The notes below the pieces were generated by a model that was not told the DNA's origin, did not search any database, and worked only from the letters and a program-made list of their open reading frames with translations. The translations under genes were made by a program, and so were the position numbers. A DNA stretch of 64,000 nucleotides from Microvirga flocculans ATCC BAA-817 (GTDB taxonomy: Bacteria; Pseudomonadota; Alphaproteobacteria; Rhizobiales; Beijerinckiaceae): NCBI RefSeq assembly GCF_000518665.1, contig NZ_JAEA01000006.1:186001-250000 (forward strand), written 5' to 3'. Positions 57,633 to 64,000 of this stretch are shown here, one piece after another (the first letter of the stretch is position 1; each line of letters starts with the position of its first letter).

Positions 57633-58640
57633 TCAACACGCTGCGTGCGCGGTCTCGATATTGGAGAAGAACTGCCGGGCGCTTTCCTGCCAGGTGAAGG
57701 TTTCGCCATAGGCGCGGCATCTGTCTTTCGGAATGGCGAGCGCCTCGAGCGCAGCCTCCCTCAAATCGGCTTTGAGCACGCCGCAGCCCGACGAGCCGAC
57801 CACGTCCAGAGGGCCCGTGACCGGGAAGGCTGCAATCGGCAGGCCGGAGGCGAGTGCTTCGATCAGCACGATGCCGAAAGTATCGGTGAGGCTCGGAAAG
57901 ACGAAAACATCCGCCGACGCATAGACCCGCGCCAGATCCTCGCCGGAAAGCGTCCCCAGAAAGCGGGCTTCGGGATACTTGCCTTCGAGCGCCGCACGGG
58001 CGGGACCGTCGCCGACGACGACCTTGGTGCCGGGAAGATCGAGCCCCAGGAAAGCCTCCAGGTTCTTCTCCACGGCGACCCGGCCCACATAGAGGAACAC
58101 CGGGGCCGCCATGTCCAGAACCCGCTCGTTGCGCGGCCGGAACAGGGCGGTATCGACGCCCCGGGTCCAGCGCATGATGTTCCTGAAGCCGCGACCGCTC
58201 AGTTCCCGCTCCAGCGAGGGAGTGCTGACCATCATGGCCCGCGCGCCCCGATGAAACCGCCTCAGCGCCCTGTAGGACCAGGCCTCGGGAATGGCCGTGC
58301 GCGCGGCGACATATTCCGGAAAGCGCGTGTGATAGCTCGTGGTGAAGGCCCGCTCCTGCCGGGCGCAGGCCAGGCGGGTGGCGAGGCCGATGGGGCCCTC
58401 CGTCGCGATATGCACATGGGTCGGCTTCACCTCGTCGAGGATGCGGCTCACAGCGCCCCGCCCGACAAGGGACAGGCGGATTTCCGGGTAGGTCGGCATG
58501 GGGAAGGAGCGAAAACGTTCCGGAGTCAGGAACACGACCTCGGCTCCGAAGCGCGGCGCCTCCTCCGCCATATGCTCGAGCGAGCGCACGACCCCGTTCA
58601 CCTGGGGCCGCCAGGCATCCGTCGCGATCAGCAGGCGCAT
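57633..58640 (-). CDS. GT4-family glycosyltransferase
   Basis: A 335-residue retaining glycosyltransferase (GT-B fold, family 4). The N-terminus LLIATDAWRPQVNGVVRSLE and VHIATEGPIGLATRLAC fit the alpha-mannosyltransferase/MgtA-like and glucosyl-diacylglycerol subgroup. The donor site is in the C-terminal domain: FLYVGRVAVEKNLEAFLGL, VVVGDGPARAALEGKYPEA and the EX7E strip FPSLTDTFGIVLIEALASGL. No transmembrane segment. It overlaps the metallophosphoesterase gene by one base (TGATG), which suggests one lipid or sugar pathway. Acceptor unknown; a membrane glycolipid is likely. Confidence 0.85.
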   Translation of the reverse strand: MRLLIATDAWRPQVNGVVRSLEHMAEEAPRFGAEVVFLTPERFRSFPMPTYPEIRLSLVGRGAVSRILDEVKPTHVHIATEGPIGLATRLACARQERAFTTSYHTRFPEYVAARTAIPEAWSYRALRRFHRGARAMMVSTPSLERELSGRGFRNIMRWTRGVDTALFRPRNERVLDMAAPVFLYVGRVAVEKNLEAFLGLDLPGTKVVVGDGPARAALEGKYPEARFLGTLSGEDLARVYASADVFVFPSLTDTFGIVLIEALASGLPIAAFPVTGPLDVVGSSGCGVLKADLREAALEALAIPKDRCRAYGETFTWQESARQFFSNIETAHAAC

Positions 58641-59452
58641 CAGGCGGCCCTCCCGCTGATCCTGGCGGCGTCGAGGCTCGGTTCGCTCACCCTCTCCAGC
58701 TGAACTTCGGTCCAGCGGACCAACTGGAAGGAGCCGTCGTAATGCTCGACGACGGCCGTGCAGGATTCGACCCAGTCGCCCGTATTCACGTACGCGACCC
58801 CGAACCGGTCATGCATGATCGCATGGTGGATATGGCCGCAGATCACGCCGTCGGCCGCGTGGCGCTGAGCCTCCGCGGCGAGAAGCTCCTCGAACTTGCC
58901 GATGTAGTTCACCGCGTTCTTGACCTTCAGCTTGGCCCAGGCCGAGAGGGACCAATAGGTCAGGCCGAGCCGCCGCCGCAGGATGTTGAGATAGGTGTTG
59001 ACGAAAAGCGCCGTCGAATAGGCGCCATCCCCGAGCAGGGCGAGCCAGCGGGCGTGCCTGACCACGAGATCGAACTGATCGCCGTGGATCACCAGATAGC
59101 GCTTCCCGTCGGCGGCCTCGTGCAGGGCATAATCGGCCAGTTCCACGCCGCCCAGATTGACGCCGATATAGTCGCGCAGGAACTCGTCGTGGTTGCCGGG
59201 AAGATAGATGAGGCGCGCGCCCTTGCGCACCTTGCGCAGCAGCTTCTGCACCACGTCGTTGTGCGCCTGGGGCCAGTACCAGCCCGCTTTCAGCTTCCAC
59301 CCGTCGACGATGTCGCCGACGAGATAGATGGTGTCGGCATCGTAGGCCTTGAGGAAATCCAGGAGCGCGCCGGCCTGGCACCCCTTCGTGCCGAGATGGA
59401 GATCGGAAAGGAACAGCGTCCGCACCCGAATAGCGTTCATGTCCTGGGCCAT
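58640..59452 (-). CDS. LpxH-like metallophosphoesterase (COG2908)
   Basis: A 270-residue calcineurin-fold enzyme. All five metal-binding blocks are present: LFLSDLHLGTKGC, YLVGDIVDGWKL, LIYLPGNHDEFLRD, LVIHGDQFDLVV and GVICGHIHHAIMHD. The family includes UDP-2,3-diacylglucosamine hydrolase LpxH, but alphaproteobacteria are reported to use LpxI for lipid A. This paralogue, coupled to a GT4 transferase, may therefore act on another nucleotide- or phospho-lipid. The start at 59452 gives AQDMNAIRVRTLFL; an internal ATG at residue 5 is also possible. Confidence 0.85.
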   Translation of the reverse strand: MAQDMNAIRVRTLFLSDLHLGTKGCQAGALLDFLKAYDADTIYLVGDIVDGWKLKAGWYWPQAHNDVVQKLLRKVRKGARLIYLPGNHDEFLRDYIGVNLGGVELADYALHEAADGKRYLVIHGDQFDLVVRHARWLALLGDGAYSTALFVNTYLNILRRRLGLTYWSLSAWAKLKVKNAVNYIGKFEELLAAEAQRHAADGVICGHIHHAIMHDRFGVAYVNTGDWVESCTAVVEHYDGSFQLVRWTEVQLERVSEPSLDAARISGRAA

Positions 59453-59663
59453 GGATCCCCTCGACGAGCTTGCAGGCTCAAGCCAAACAGGATTCGCGTC
59501 TCGTCCCCATGACGATCCTCTTGCAGTTTTGTGACACTCGGCCGGAAGCTCATGCGCCCGACGCAGGGGTCATGGTCCGATTGGGGCTTCACGCAGAGGC
59601 TGCACCGTGGTTGTCTGCGTTCCCTCAAGCCCTCGACTCGCTTCCTTTCAGTCCGCACCTCCC

Positions 59664-60596
59664 GTGAAACCGCTCCTGGGGATATCCCTCAAAGTCCTGT
59701 CCGCGCTCGTCTTCACGATGATGTCGGCGACTCTTAAGACGCTCATGAGCCGCTATCCGGTGGGCGAGGTCGTCTTCTTCCGCTCGGCTTTCGCCCTGCT
59801 GCCCCTGCTCCTGTGGCTGCGGTGGCAGGGGGATCTCATCAATGCGGTGAGGACAAGGAACGTCGTCGGGCATTTCAAGCGCGGGTTCATCGGCACCAGC
59901 GGCATGTATCTCGGCTTTGCCGCTCTTTCCTATCTGCCGCTTCACGATGCCATCGCCATCGGCTACGCCTCGCCCCTGATCGTGGTCATCCTGGCGGCCC
60001 TTCTCCTGAACGAGCAGATCCGCGCCTATCGCTGGACCGCCGTGGCCGTGGGCTTCGTGGGCGTCCTGATCATGCTCTCGCCCTATCTGAGGCTCGAGAC
60101 CTTTTCCGGAGGGCTGACCGCGGGGCCGACCCTGGGAGCCCTCTGCGCCCTGGCCGGGGCCTTCTGTTCCGCGGGCGCCATGATCCAGGTACGCCGCCTG
60201 ACGGCGACCGAGAAGACCGGTGCCATCGTCTTCTACTTCTTTCTCCTCGCATCCGCCCTCTCCCTCTGCACCGCAGCCCTGGGATGGAACATGCCGGATG
60301 CCAAGGACTGGGCGCTCTTCGTCGTGGGCGGCATCCTGGGCGGGATCGGGCAGATCCTTCTGACCCAGTCCTACCGCTATGCGGACACTTCGGTGATCGC
60401 CCCCTTCGAGTACACCACCATGATCTGGGCGCTCCTGTTCGGCTGGTTCATGTTCGGGGACCTGCCCACCGTGACGGTCCTGACGGGCGCCGCCATCGTG
60501 GCCGCGACAGGCCTCTTCATCGTCTGGCGCGAGCACCGGCTCGGCCTTCTGCGCACCAAGGAGCTCCAGGCCTCTCCCCAGCGCCCGGGCGTCTGA
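59664..60596 (+). CDS. DMT-superfamily (EamA) transporter
   Basis: A 310-residue membrane protein with ten helices and two EamA repeats. The first has the strip SRYPVGEVVFFRSAFALLPL and GTSGMYLGFAALSYLPLHDA; the second has GGIGQILLTQSYRYADTSVI and PFEYTTMIWALLFGWFMFGD. These patterns fit the RhaT/YdcZ-like drug/metabolite exporters, which often export amino acids or riboflavin. I chose the GTG at 59664, where the family N-terminus begins; a GTG at 59607 would add 19 residues with no better signal. The XRE-cupin regulator downstream is on the same strand. Confidence 0.82.
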   Translation: MKPLLGISLKVLSALVFTMMSATLKTLMSRYPVGEVVFFRSAFALLPLLLWLRWQGDLINAVRTRNVVGHFKRGFIGTSGMYLGFAALSYLPLHDAIAIGYASPLIVVILAALLLNEQIRAYRWTAVAVGFVGVLIMLSPYLRLETFSGGLTAGPTLGALCALAGAFCSAGAMIQVRRLTATEKTGAIVFYFFLLASALSLCTAALGWNMPDAKDWALFVVGGILGGIGQILLTQSYRYADTSVIAPFEYTTMIWALLFGWFMFGDLPTVTVLTGAAIVAATGLFIVWREHRLGLLRTKELQASPQRPGV

Positions 60597-60713
60597 GACG
60601 CACCGACGGGGAAAAGAAAAGTCTGCGACCTCCCAAGCGCTTGACCCGCCTCGGCGATTACCCCACAACCGTTTTGAGGAACGGACGGACGTTTTTTCAG
60701 AACAGAGGCAGTC

Positions 60714-61331
60714 ATGGGCGTCGAGGGCAAAGAACGGACCCGGGACCTGGAGACAGGCGCGCAGGTTCTCTCCGGAAACATGGGGAAGACCATCCAGCGG
60801 CTGCGCAAGGCCTATAACCTGTCCCTGTCGGAACTCGCCGAGCAATCCGGCGTCGCCAAGTCGATCATCAGCCAGATCGAACGAAACGAGACCAATCCGA
60901 CGCTGGCCACCATCTGGCGACTGAGCCAGGCGCTCGACGTGTCGATCGAGCGGGTTCTCGCCTCCGGCGACGAGGAGCCCTTCATCGAGAAATCGTCCAA
61001 GGCCGATACGCCGATCCTCGTCTCCGAGGATGGCAAGATGCGCCTGGCCATCATCGGCTGGCTCAAGACCATCGAATGGCTGCAATGGTACGACGTGCAG
61101 TCGGAGCCCGGCGGCGTGCTGGATTCCGACAGCCACCAGCGCGGCTCCGTCGAGTGCCTTTCGGTGCTGGAGGGCGAGTTCGAGGTCGAGGTCGGTGGCG
61201 TCGTTCAGCAGGCCAAGGCCGGGGAAAGCCTGCGCTATCGCTGCGACCGCCCCCACTCCGTGCGCTGCATCGGCACTGCGCCGGGCCGCGCCACGATGGT
61301 CTGCATCCTCAAGGCCGCCGTGATGGATTGA
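60714..61331 (+). CDS. XRE-family regulator with cupin domain
   Basis: A 205-residue transcription factor. The HTH (about residues 23-78) reads GKTIQRLRKAYNLSLSELAE, then QSGVAKSIISQIERNETNPT and LATIWRLSQALDVSIERVLA. The cupin (about residues 105-200) includes GSVECLSVLEGEFEVEVGGV and ESLRYRCDRPHSVRCIGTAP. Members such as PuuR and SutR control amine or sulfur genes, with the effector bound in the cupin. The adjacent DMT transporter is a plausible target. About 20 residues precede the HTH. Confidence 0.9.
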   Translation: MGVEGKERTRDLETGAQVLSGNMGKTIQRLRKAYNLSLSELAEQSGVAKSIISQIERNETNPTLATIWRLSQALDVSIERVLASGDEEPFIEKSSKADTPILVSEDGKMRLAIIGWLKTIEWLQWYDVQSEPGGVLDSDSHQRGSVECLSVLEGEFEVEVGGVVQQAKAGESLRYRCDRPHSVRCIGTAPGRATMVCILKAAVMD

Positions 61332-61366
61332 GGTTTTCCTCACTCCATCCCCAAACGATCCCCAGC

Positions 61367-62299
61367 CTATTCAGGCTTCTTGAATCCCTGCCGTTGAGGC
61401 AGAGACAGCAGGTACTCGGCCATGGCCTGACGGTCGGCATCCGGCAATTGGGCCATGTTGGCCACGACCGCCCCCATGGTTCCGCCGACGGTGTCGAACA
61501 GCGGCGTCTCGCCGGTCTTCAGCAGCGTCGCCACCTCCTCCCGGCTCCAGCCGCCGATGCCGCTCTGGTGCGGCGTAATATTGGGAACGACACCCTTCCC
61601 CTCGGGGTCGGGGCCGCCTGCGAAGCGGCGTTCCTCGATGAGGGCGCCTGCGGCATTGCGCTCGCTGTGGCACTCGGCGCAATGGCCCGGCCCGTTCACC
61701 AGATAGGCTCCGCGATTCAGGCTCGCCGGCTTTGACGCATCGGGGGCGAAAACCTTTCCATCGAGGAAGGCCAGCTTCCACAATCCGATCCCGCGCCGGA
61801 CATTGAACGGGAACGGGAGTTCGTGATCGGGCGCGCGGCCTTCGACGGGAGGCAGCGTCATCATGAAGGCGAAGAGATCCGAAAGGTCCTCGGGGCTCAT
61901 CCGCTGATAGGACGTATAGGGAAAGGCGGGATAATAGTGCCGCCCGTCCGGGGAGACGCCCTCGCGCATGGCGCGGACGAAATCAGCCGTGCTCCAGGAG
62001 CCGATGCCGTCCTGCCTGTGGGGCGAGATGTTCGGCACATGGAAGGTGCCGAAGGGAGACTTCAGGGCATAGCCGCCGCCGAGCCTCAGCTTGTCCTCCT
62101 GGTTGGGCACGGCGTGGCAGGAGGTGCAGCCGCCGGCGAAGAACAGGGTACGCCCGTTGTCGATGTTCGGGGTGCGCGTCCCGCCGGGAACCGAGGTTTC
62201 TCCACGCACGAGGCGATAGGCCGACGGCGATGTCAGGGCGAGAAAACCGATGACTCCGAGAAGAATGAGCCCCACCAGCACCGCGAACGTCTTGCGCAT
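61367..62299 (-). CDS. Dihaem cytochrome c (dehydrogenase-subunit-like)
   Basis: A 310-residue protein with an N-terminal membrane anchor (MRKTFAVLVGLILLGVIGFL). It has two CxxCH haem c sites: CTSCH at residues 58-62 and CAECH near residues 207-211. Each is followed by an axial-Met-like region and the strip FGTFHVPNISPHRQDGIGSW or VPNITPHQSGIGGWSREEVA. This repeated PNI(S/T)P...GIG-W pattern is that of the cytochrome c subunit of alcohol and gluconate dehydrogenases. No dehydrogenase large subunit is adjacent. It probably faces the periplasm and feeds the oxidase chain. Confidence 0.9.
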   Translation of the reverse strand: MRKTFAVLVGLILLGVIGFLALTSPSAYRLVRGETSVPGGTRTPNIDNGRTLFFAGGCTSCHAVPNQEDKLRLGGGYALKSPFGTFHVPNISPHRQDGIGSWSTADFVRAMREGVSPDGRHYYPAFPYTSYQRMSPEDLSDLFAFMMTLPPVEGRAPDHELPFPFNVRRGIGLWKLAFLDGKVFAPDASKPASLNRGAYLVNGPGHCAECHSERNAAGALIEERRFAGGPDPEGKGVVPNITPHQSGIGGWSREEVATLLKTGETPLFDTVGGTMGAVVANMAQLPDADRQAMAEYLLSLPQRQGFKKPE

Positions 62300-62311
62300 C
62301 GCCTCGTCTCC

Positions 62312-62341
62312 AAATGAAACGGGCGGCCCTTAAGGCCGCCC
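62312..62341 (-). terminator. Terminator after the cytochrome c' gene
   Basis: GGGCGGCC and GGCCGCCC (62321-62328, 62334-62341) form a perfect 8-bp stem with a five-base loop. On the minus strand it is followed by GTTTCATTT, a modest T-rich tail. Confidence 0.65.
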
Positions 62342-62360
62342 ATCCCGAACGGCGTCGGAT

Positions 62361-62798
62361 TTACGAATTCTTCTTGCGGAAATCGTTGTGGCAGGCGCCG
62401 CAATTCTGAAGCACCTTCGGCAGCTCCGCCTTGAGGGAGGCCTCGTCCTTGATCGAAGCCAGCGCCGTCTGGGCATCCGTGCCGAGCTTCGTCATGATCG
62501 AATCGAACTTCGCCTTGTTTTCCCAGATCGTCGGGAGAGCCTCGGTCTTGTCCGCGCTCTTGCTGCTCTCGGGGAAGAGCGGAGCGGCTTTCTGGGCATT
62601 CGCGGCCAGAATCTTGAGGCTGGCCTGCGCCTTGGCGAGATCGAACGGCTCCTGGCCCCGCAGCATGCCGCCGAGAGGCCGGGTCTGCGCACCCATCTCC
62701 TTCATGAGGCCCTGGCGCTGCTCGACGACGTTGCTCTGGGCGATGGCTGCAGTCACTCCAAGCGCCAGAAGGCTGGCGACGAAAACGGTACGCTTCAT
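62361..62798 (-). CDS. Cytochrome c' / c556-type protein
   Basis: A 145-residue periplasmic haem protein. The start at 62798 follows AAGGGAAAG and gives a signal peptide (MKRTVFVASLLALGVTAAIA). The mature part is a four-helix bundle (VVEQRQGLMKEMGAQTRPLG, FDSIMTKLGTDAQTALASIK). The single CxxCH is near the C-terminus: NCGACHNDFRKKNS, Cys133 to His137. That is the class II cytochrome layout. Such proteins bind NO or act as electron carriers. It lies upstream of the dihaem cytochrome on the same strand. Confidence 0.92.
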   Translation of the reverse strand: MKRTVFVASLLALGVTAAIAQSNVVEQRQGLMKEMGAQTRPLGGMLRGQEPFDLAKAQASLKILAANAQKAAPLFPESSKSADKTEALPTIWENKAKFDSIMTKLGTDAQTALASIKDEASLKAELPKVLQNCGACHNDFRKKNS

Positions 62799-62932
62799 AT
62801 ATCTTTCCCTTGTGCAGTCAGTGGACGGCCTGGTCGCTAACCGCCCCGGCGGGCAGGCATTAGCGCATATCTCCGACAGCTTGAGCACTCCACCTGAGAA
62901 CACATCTCTGTGAAGTCCCGCTGCGTGAGCCG

Positions 62933-63250
62933 CTACTCGACCGGCTCGCCCGCCAGAACCCAATCCCTGAACCCGCCCCGATAATGTTCGCGGATGTCCC
63001 GGCCCGCCGCCTGGGCGAATTCGAGAGCCCTCAGCGACCTGACGCCGGCTGCGCAGGAAAAGACGATTCGCTTGCCCTCCGGCAAGGCCGAAGGATCGAA
63101 GGACGAGAGCGGGTGAGAAACGGCACCTGGAATATGTCCGGCGGCGAACTCGTGCGGCTCGCGCACGTCGACCAGGACGAGCGTTGCGTCACGCAGCCCC
63201 TGCTTGACGGTCTCGCGGTCGAGATCGACGATTCTCAATGCTTCGGTCAT
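62933..63250 (-). CDS. Single-domain rhodanese-like protein
   Basis: A 105-residue sulfurtransferase-like protein with no signal peptide. The catalytic cysteine is Cys66 in the loop SCAAGVRS. LVDVREPHEFAAGHIPGAVS is the family strip. Single-domain rhodaneses carry sulfane sulfur for thiolation or Fe-S repair. A hairpin at 63259-63296 overlaps its Shine-Dalgarno. Kbp-like gene upstream, cytochrome c' downstream, all on the minus strand. Confidence 0.9.
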   Translation of the reverse strand: MTEALRIVDLDRETVKQGLRDATLVLVDVREPHEFAAGHIPGAVSHPLSSFDPSALPEGKRIVFSCAAGVRSLRALEFAQAAGRDIREHYRGGFRDWVLAGEPVE

Positions 63251-63258
63251 GGAAGCCC

Positions 63259-63296
63259 CTCCCTGTCATGGCCGTTCATAGCGGCACGACAGGGAG
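63259..63296 (-). promoter_or_regulatory. Hairpin covering the rhodanese ribosome-binding site
   Basis: CTCCCTGTC and GACAGGGAG (nine pairs) with an inner CGGC/GCCG flank a short loop. The Shine-Dalgarno GGGAGGGG (63263-63256, minus strand) overlaps the 3' arm, so folding would hide part of it. There is no U-run, so it is not a terminator. Confidence 0.45.
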
Positions 63297-63317
63297 ACGC
63301 GCAATCGGGATAGGGCT

Positions 63318-63764
63318 TTACGGGAGCGGCGGGATCCGCAGCACCCAGCCCGGCTGGATCAAATCCGGATCCTTCACGGGCGGAGAATTGGCCTTCACGA
63401 TTTCCGTGTATTTCGCGCCCTTGCCCTTGCCATAGTGTTTCTCCGCAATCGCCCAGAGCGTGTCGCCCTTCTGCACCGTGTACATGGTCGAGGGCGTGGA
63501 AGGCTTTTGAATCTGAAGCCCGGAGGTATCCACCTCGGCGACGCCATAGGTGTTGCCGAGAGACAGGATGATCTTCTCGGCTTCCTCCTGGCTGACCGCC
63601 TGCCCCGAAAGCTTCACCTTGTCGCCCTCGACCTGGATTCCGAGCTTGCTCGCATCGAACCCATGGCCCTGGACTTCCTGCTGCAGCGTCTCCGGCGTGG
63701 CGGCGGCAGCGCCTCCGCCGAAGATCTTGGCGCCCGCCTCCTTGATGAACTTGAAAAGACCCAC
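63318..63764 (-). CDS. kbp: BON-LysM protein, Kbp/YgaU-like
   Basis: A 148-residue protein. The GTG at 63764 has a perfect AGAGGAGG upstream and gives VGLFKFIKEAGAKIFG, the Kbp start. A BON domain (about residues 25-85: FDASKLGIQVEGDKVKLSGQ, then AEKIILSLGNTYGVAEVDT) and a LysM domain (about 95-145: YTVQKGDTLWAIAEKHYGKG, then LIQPGWVLRIPPLP) follow. E. coli Kbp is 149 residues and binds K+. The order and length match. It has no signal peptide. A possible EcfG promoter lies upstream. Confidence 0.88.
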   Translation of the reverse strand: MGLFKFIKEAGAKIFGGGAAAATPETLQQEVQGHGFDASKLGIQVEGDKVKLSGQAVSQEEAEKIILSLGNTYGVAEVDTSGLQIQKPSTPSTMYTVQKGDTLWAIAEKHYGKGKGAKYTEIVKANSPPVKDPDLIQPGWVLRIPPLP

Positions 63765-63814
63765 GTCGTCCTCCTCTCGCTCCACTCGGCTTCAGATCGC
63801 CAAGCTGAGACGAA

Positions 63815-63840
63815 GACGCGCGATCGCCCGCAACGGTTCC
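63815..63840 (-). promoter_or_regulatory. Candidate EcfG-type promoter for the Kbp-like gene
   Basis: On the minus strand GGAAC (63840-63836) and CGTC (63818-63815) are 17 bases apart. The EcfG consensus is GGAAC-N16/17-CGTT, so one base is off. It is placed about 51 bases before the GTG. Confidence 0.4.
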
Positions 63841-63842
63841 GC

Positions 63843-64000
63843 TTAAGCGATGCTGGAGAACACGTCCGCCAGGGAAGGAAGCCTGTCCTTCAGCCGGAGA
63901 AGGGCGATGAGCTCGATCTGCACGATGGCCGTATCGAACTCCTGCTCCGGCTCGTGCTCCAGCCGCTCCTCGAAGGCGGCGAGGATCTCGTCCTTCGAGC
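63843..64000 (-). CDS. C-terminal end of an unknown protein (runs off right edge)
   Basis: The minus strand is open from the right edge to a TAA at 63843-63845, giving the last 51 residues of a protein: KDEILAAFEERLEHEPEQEF, then TAIVQIELIALLRLKDRLPS and LADVFSSIA. The codon pattern is GC-rich at third positions, as in real genes here. The piece is helical and acidic. I cannot name a family. It would be just upstream of the Kbp-like gene. Confidence 0.55.
   Translation of the reverse strand, partial: SKDEILAAFEERLEHEPEQEFDTAIVQIELIALLRLKDRLPSLADVFSSIA

Overview
The window is a GC-rich chromosomal segment of an alphaproteobacterium of the order Hyphomicrobiales (Rhizobiales). A Microvirga or Methylobacterium relative is my best guess, from remembered protein resemblance only. 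The sequence markers are a CckA cell-cycle kinase, a full CtrA-type site (TTAA-N7-TTAA), an alphaproteobacterial SOS box (GTTC-N7-GTTC) upstream of recA, and a giant protein resembling the growth-pole-ring protein (GPR/RgsE) of polar-growing rhizobia. I see no prophage, insertion sequence, CRISPR array, rRNA or tRNA gene. Coding density is high, and most genes are core or lineage-conserved.

Layout. 1-253: the start of a RutF-like flavin reductase, running off the left edge. 557-6132: a complete branched-chain amino acid ABC transporter (livH, livM, livG, livF, a small membrane protein, then the binding protein). 6229-11090: a DUF1203-like protein, CcdA, a P1 peptidase, an atypical LuxR-like regulator and a D-amino-acid-dehydrogenase-like flavoprotein. 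11300-16018: rpe, purB, a cyclopropane-fatty-acid synthase homologue, a small hydrolase and an LTXXQ periplasmic protein. 16086-20215 (minus strand): rpsD with a structured leader, murI, a secreted hydrolase, trmJ and a small lipoprotein. 20449-22155: a secreted phospholipase-A2-like protein and icd. 22272-23985: a disturbed patch holding a decayed ORF and an ion-channel gene with a frameshifted tail. 23990-29832: alaS, a DUF2231/sorbosone-dehydrogenase pair and recA.

30009-34649 is a cell-cycle neighbourhood: cckA, a divergent FliO-like gene behind a CtrA box, and dksA. 34799-39852 is a minus-strand run: ycjF, ycjX, two unknown genes, sixA and a MoxR ATPase. 39961-45880 holds a cystathionine gamma-synthase-family enzyme, a Kef-type antiporter, a VWA/CoxE protein (the usual MoxR partner), a membrane protein, a universal stress protein and a 2Fe-2S ferredoxin. 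46198-51012 is the 1604-residue GPR-like protein. 51206-55138 is an Mla-type lipid-transport operon. 55259-64000 holds a dipeptide epimerase, an MFS transporter, a glycosyltransferase/metallophosphoesterase pair, a DMT transporter, an XRE-cupin regulator, two c-type cytochromes, a rhodanese, a Kbp-like BON-LysM protein and the end of an unknown gene.

The main theme beyond housekeeping is envelope and cell-pole biology: CckA/CtrA control, the FliO-like protein, the GPR-like ring protein, Mla lipid transport, YcjX/YcjF, and possible muropeptide handling (MurI, dipeptide epimerase). The items most worth checking are the GPR-like protein, the CtrA site between cckA and the FliO-like gene, the PLA2-like secreted protein, the rpsD leader hairpin, and two apparent reading-frame lesions.
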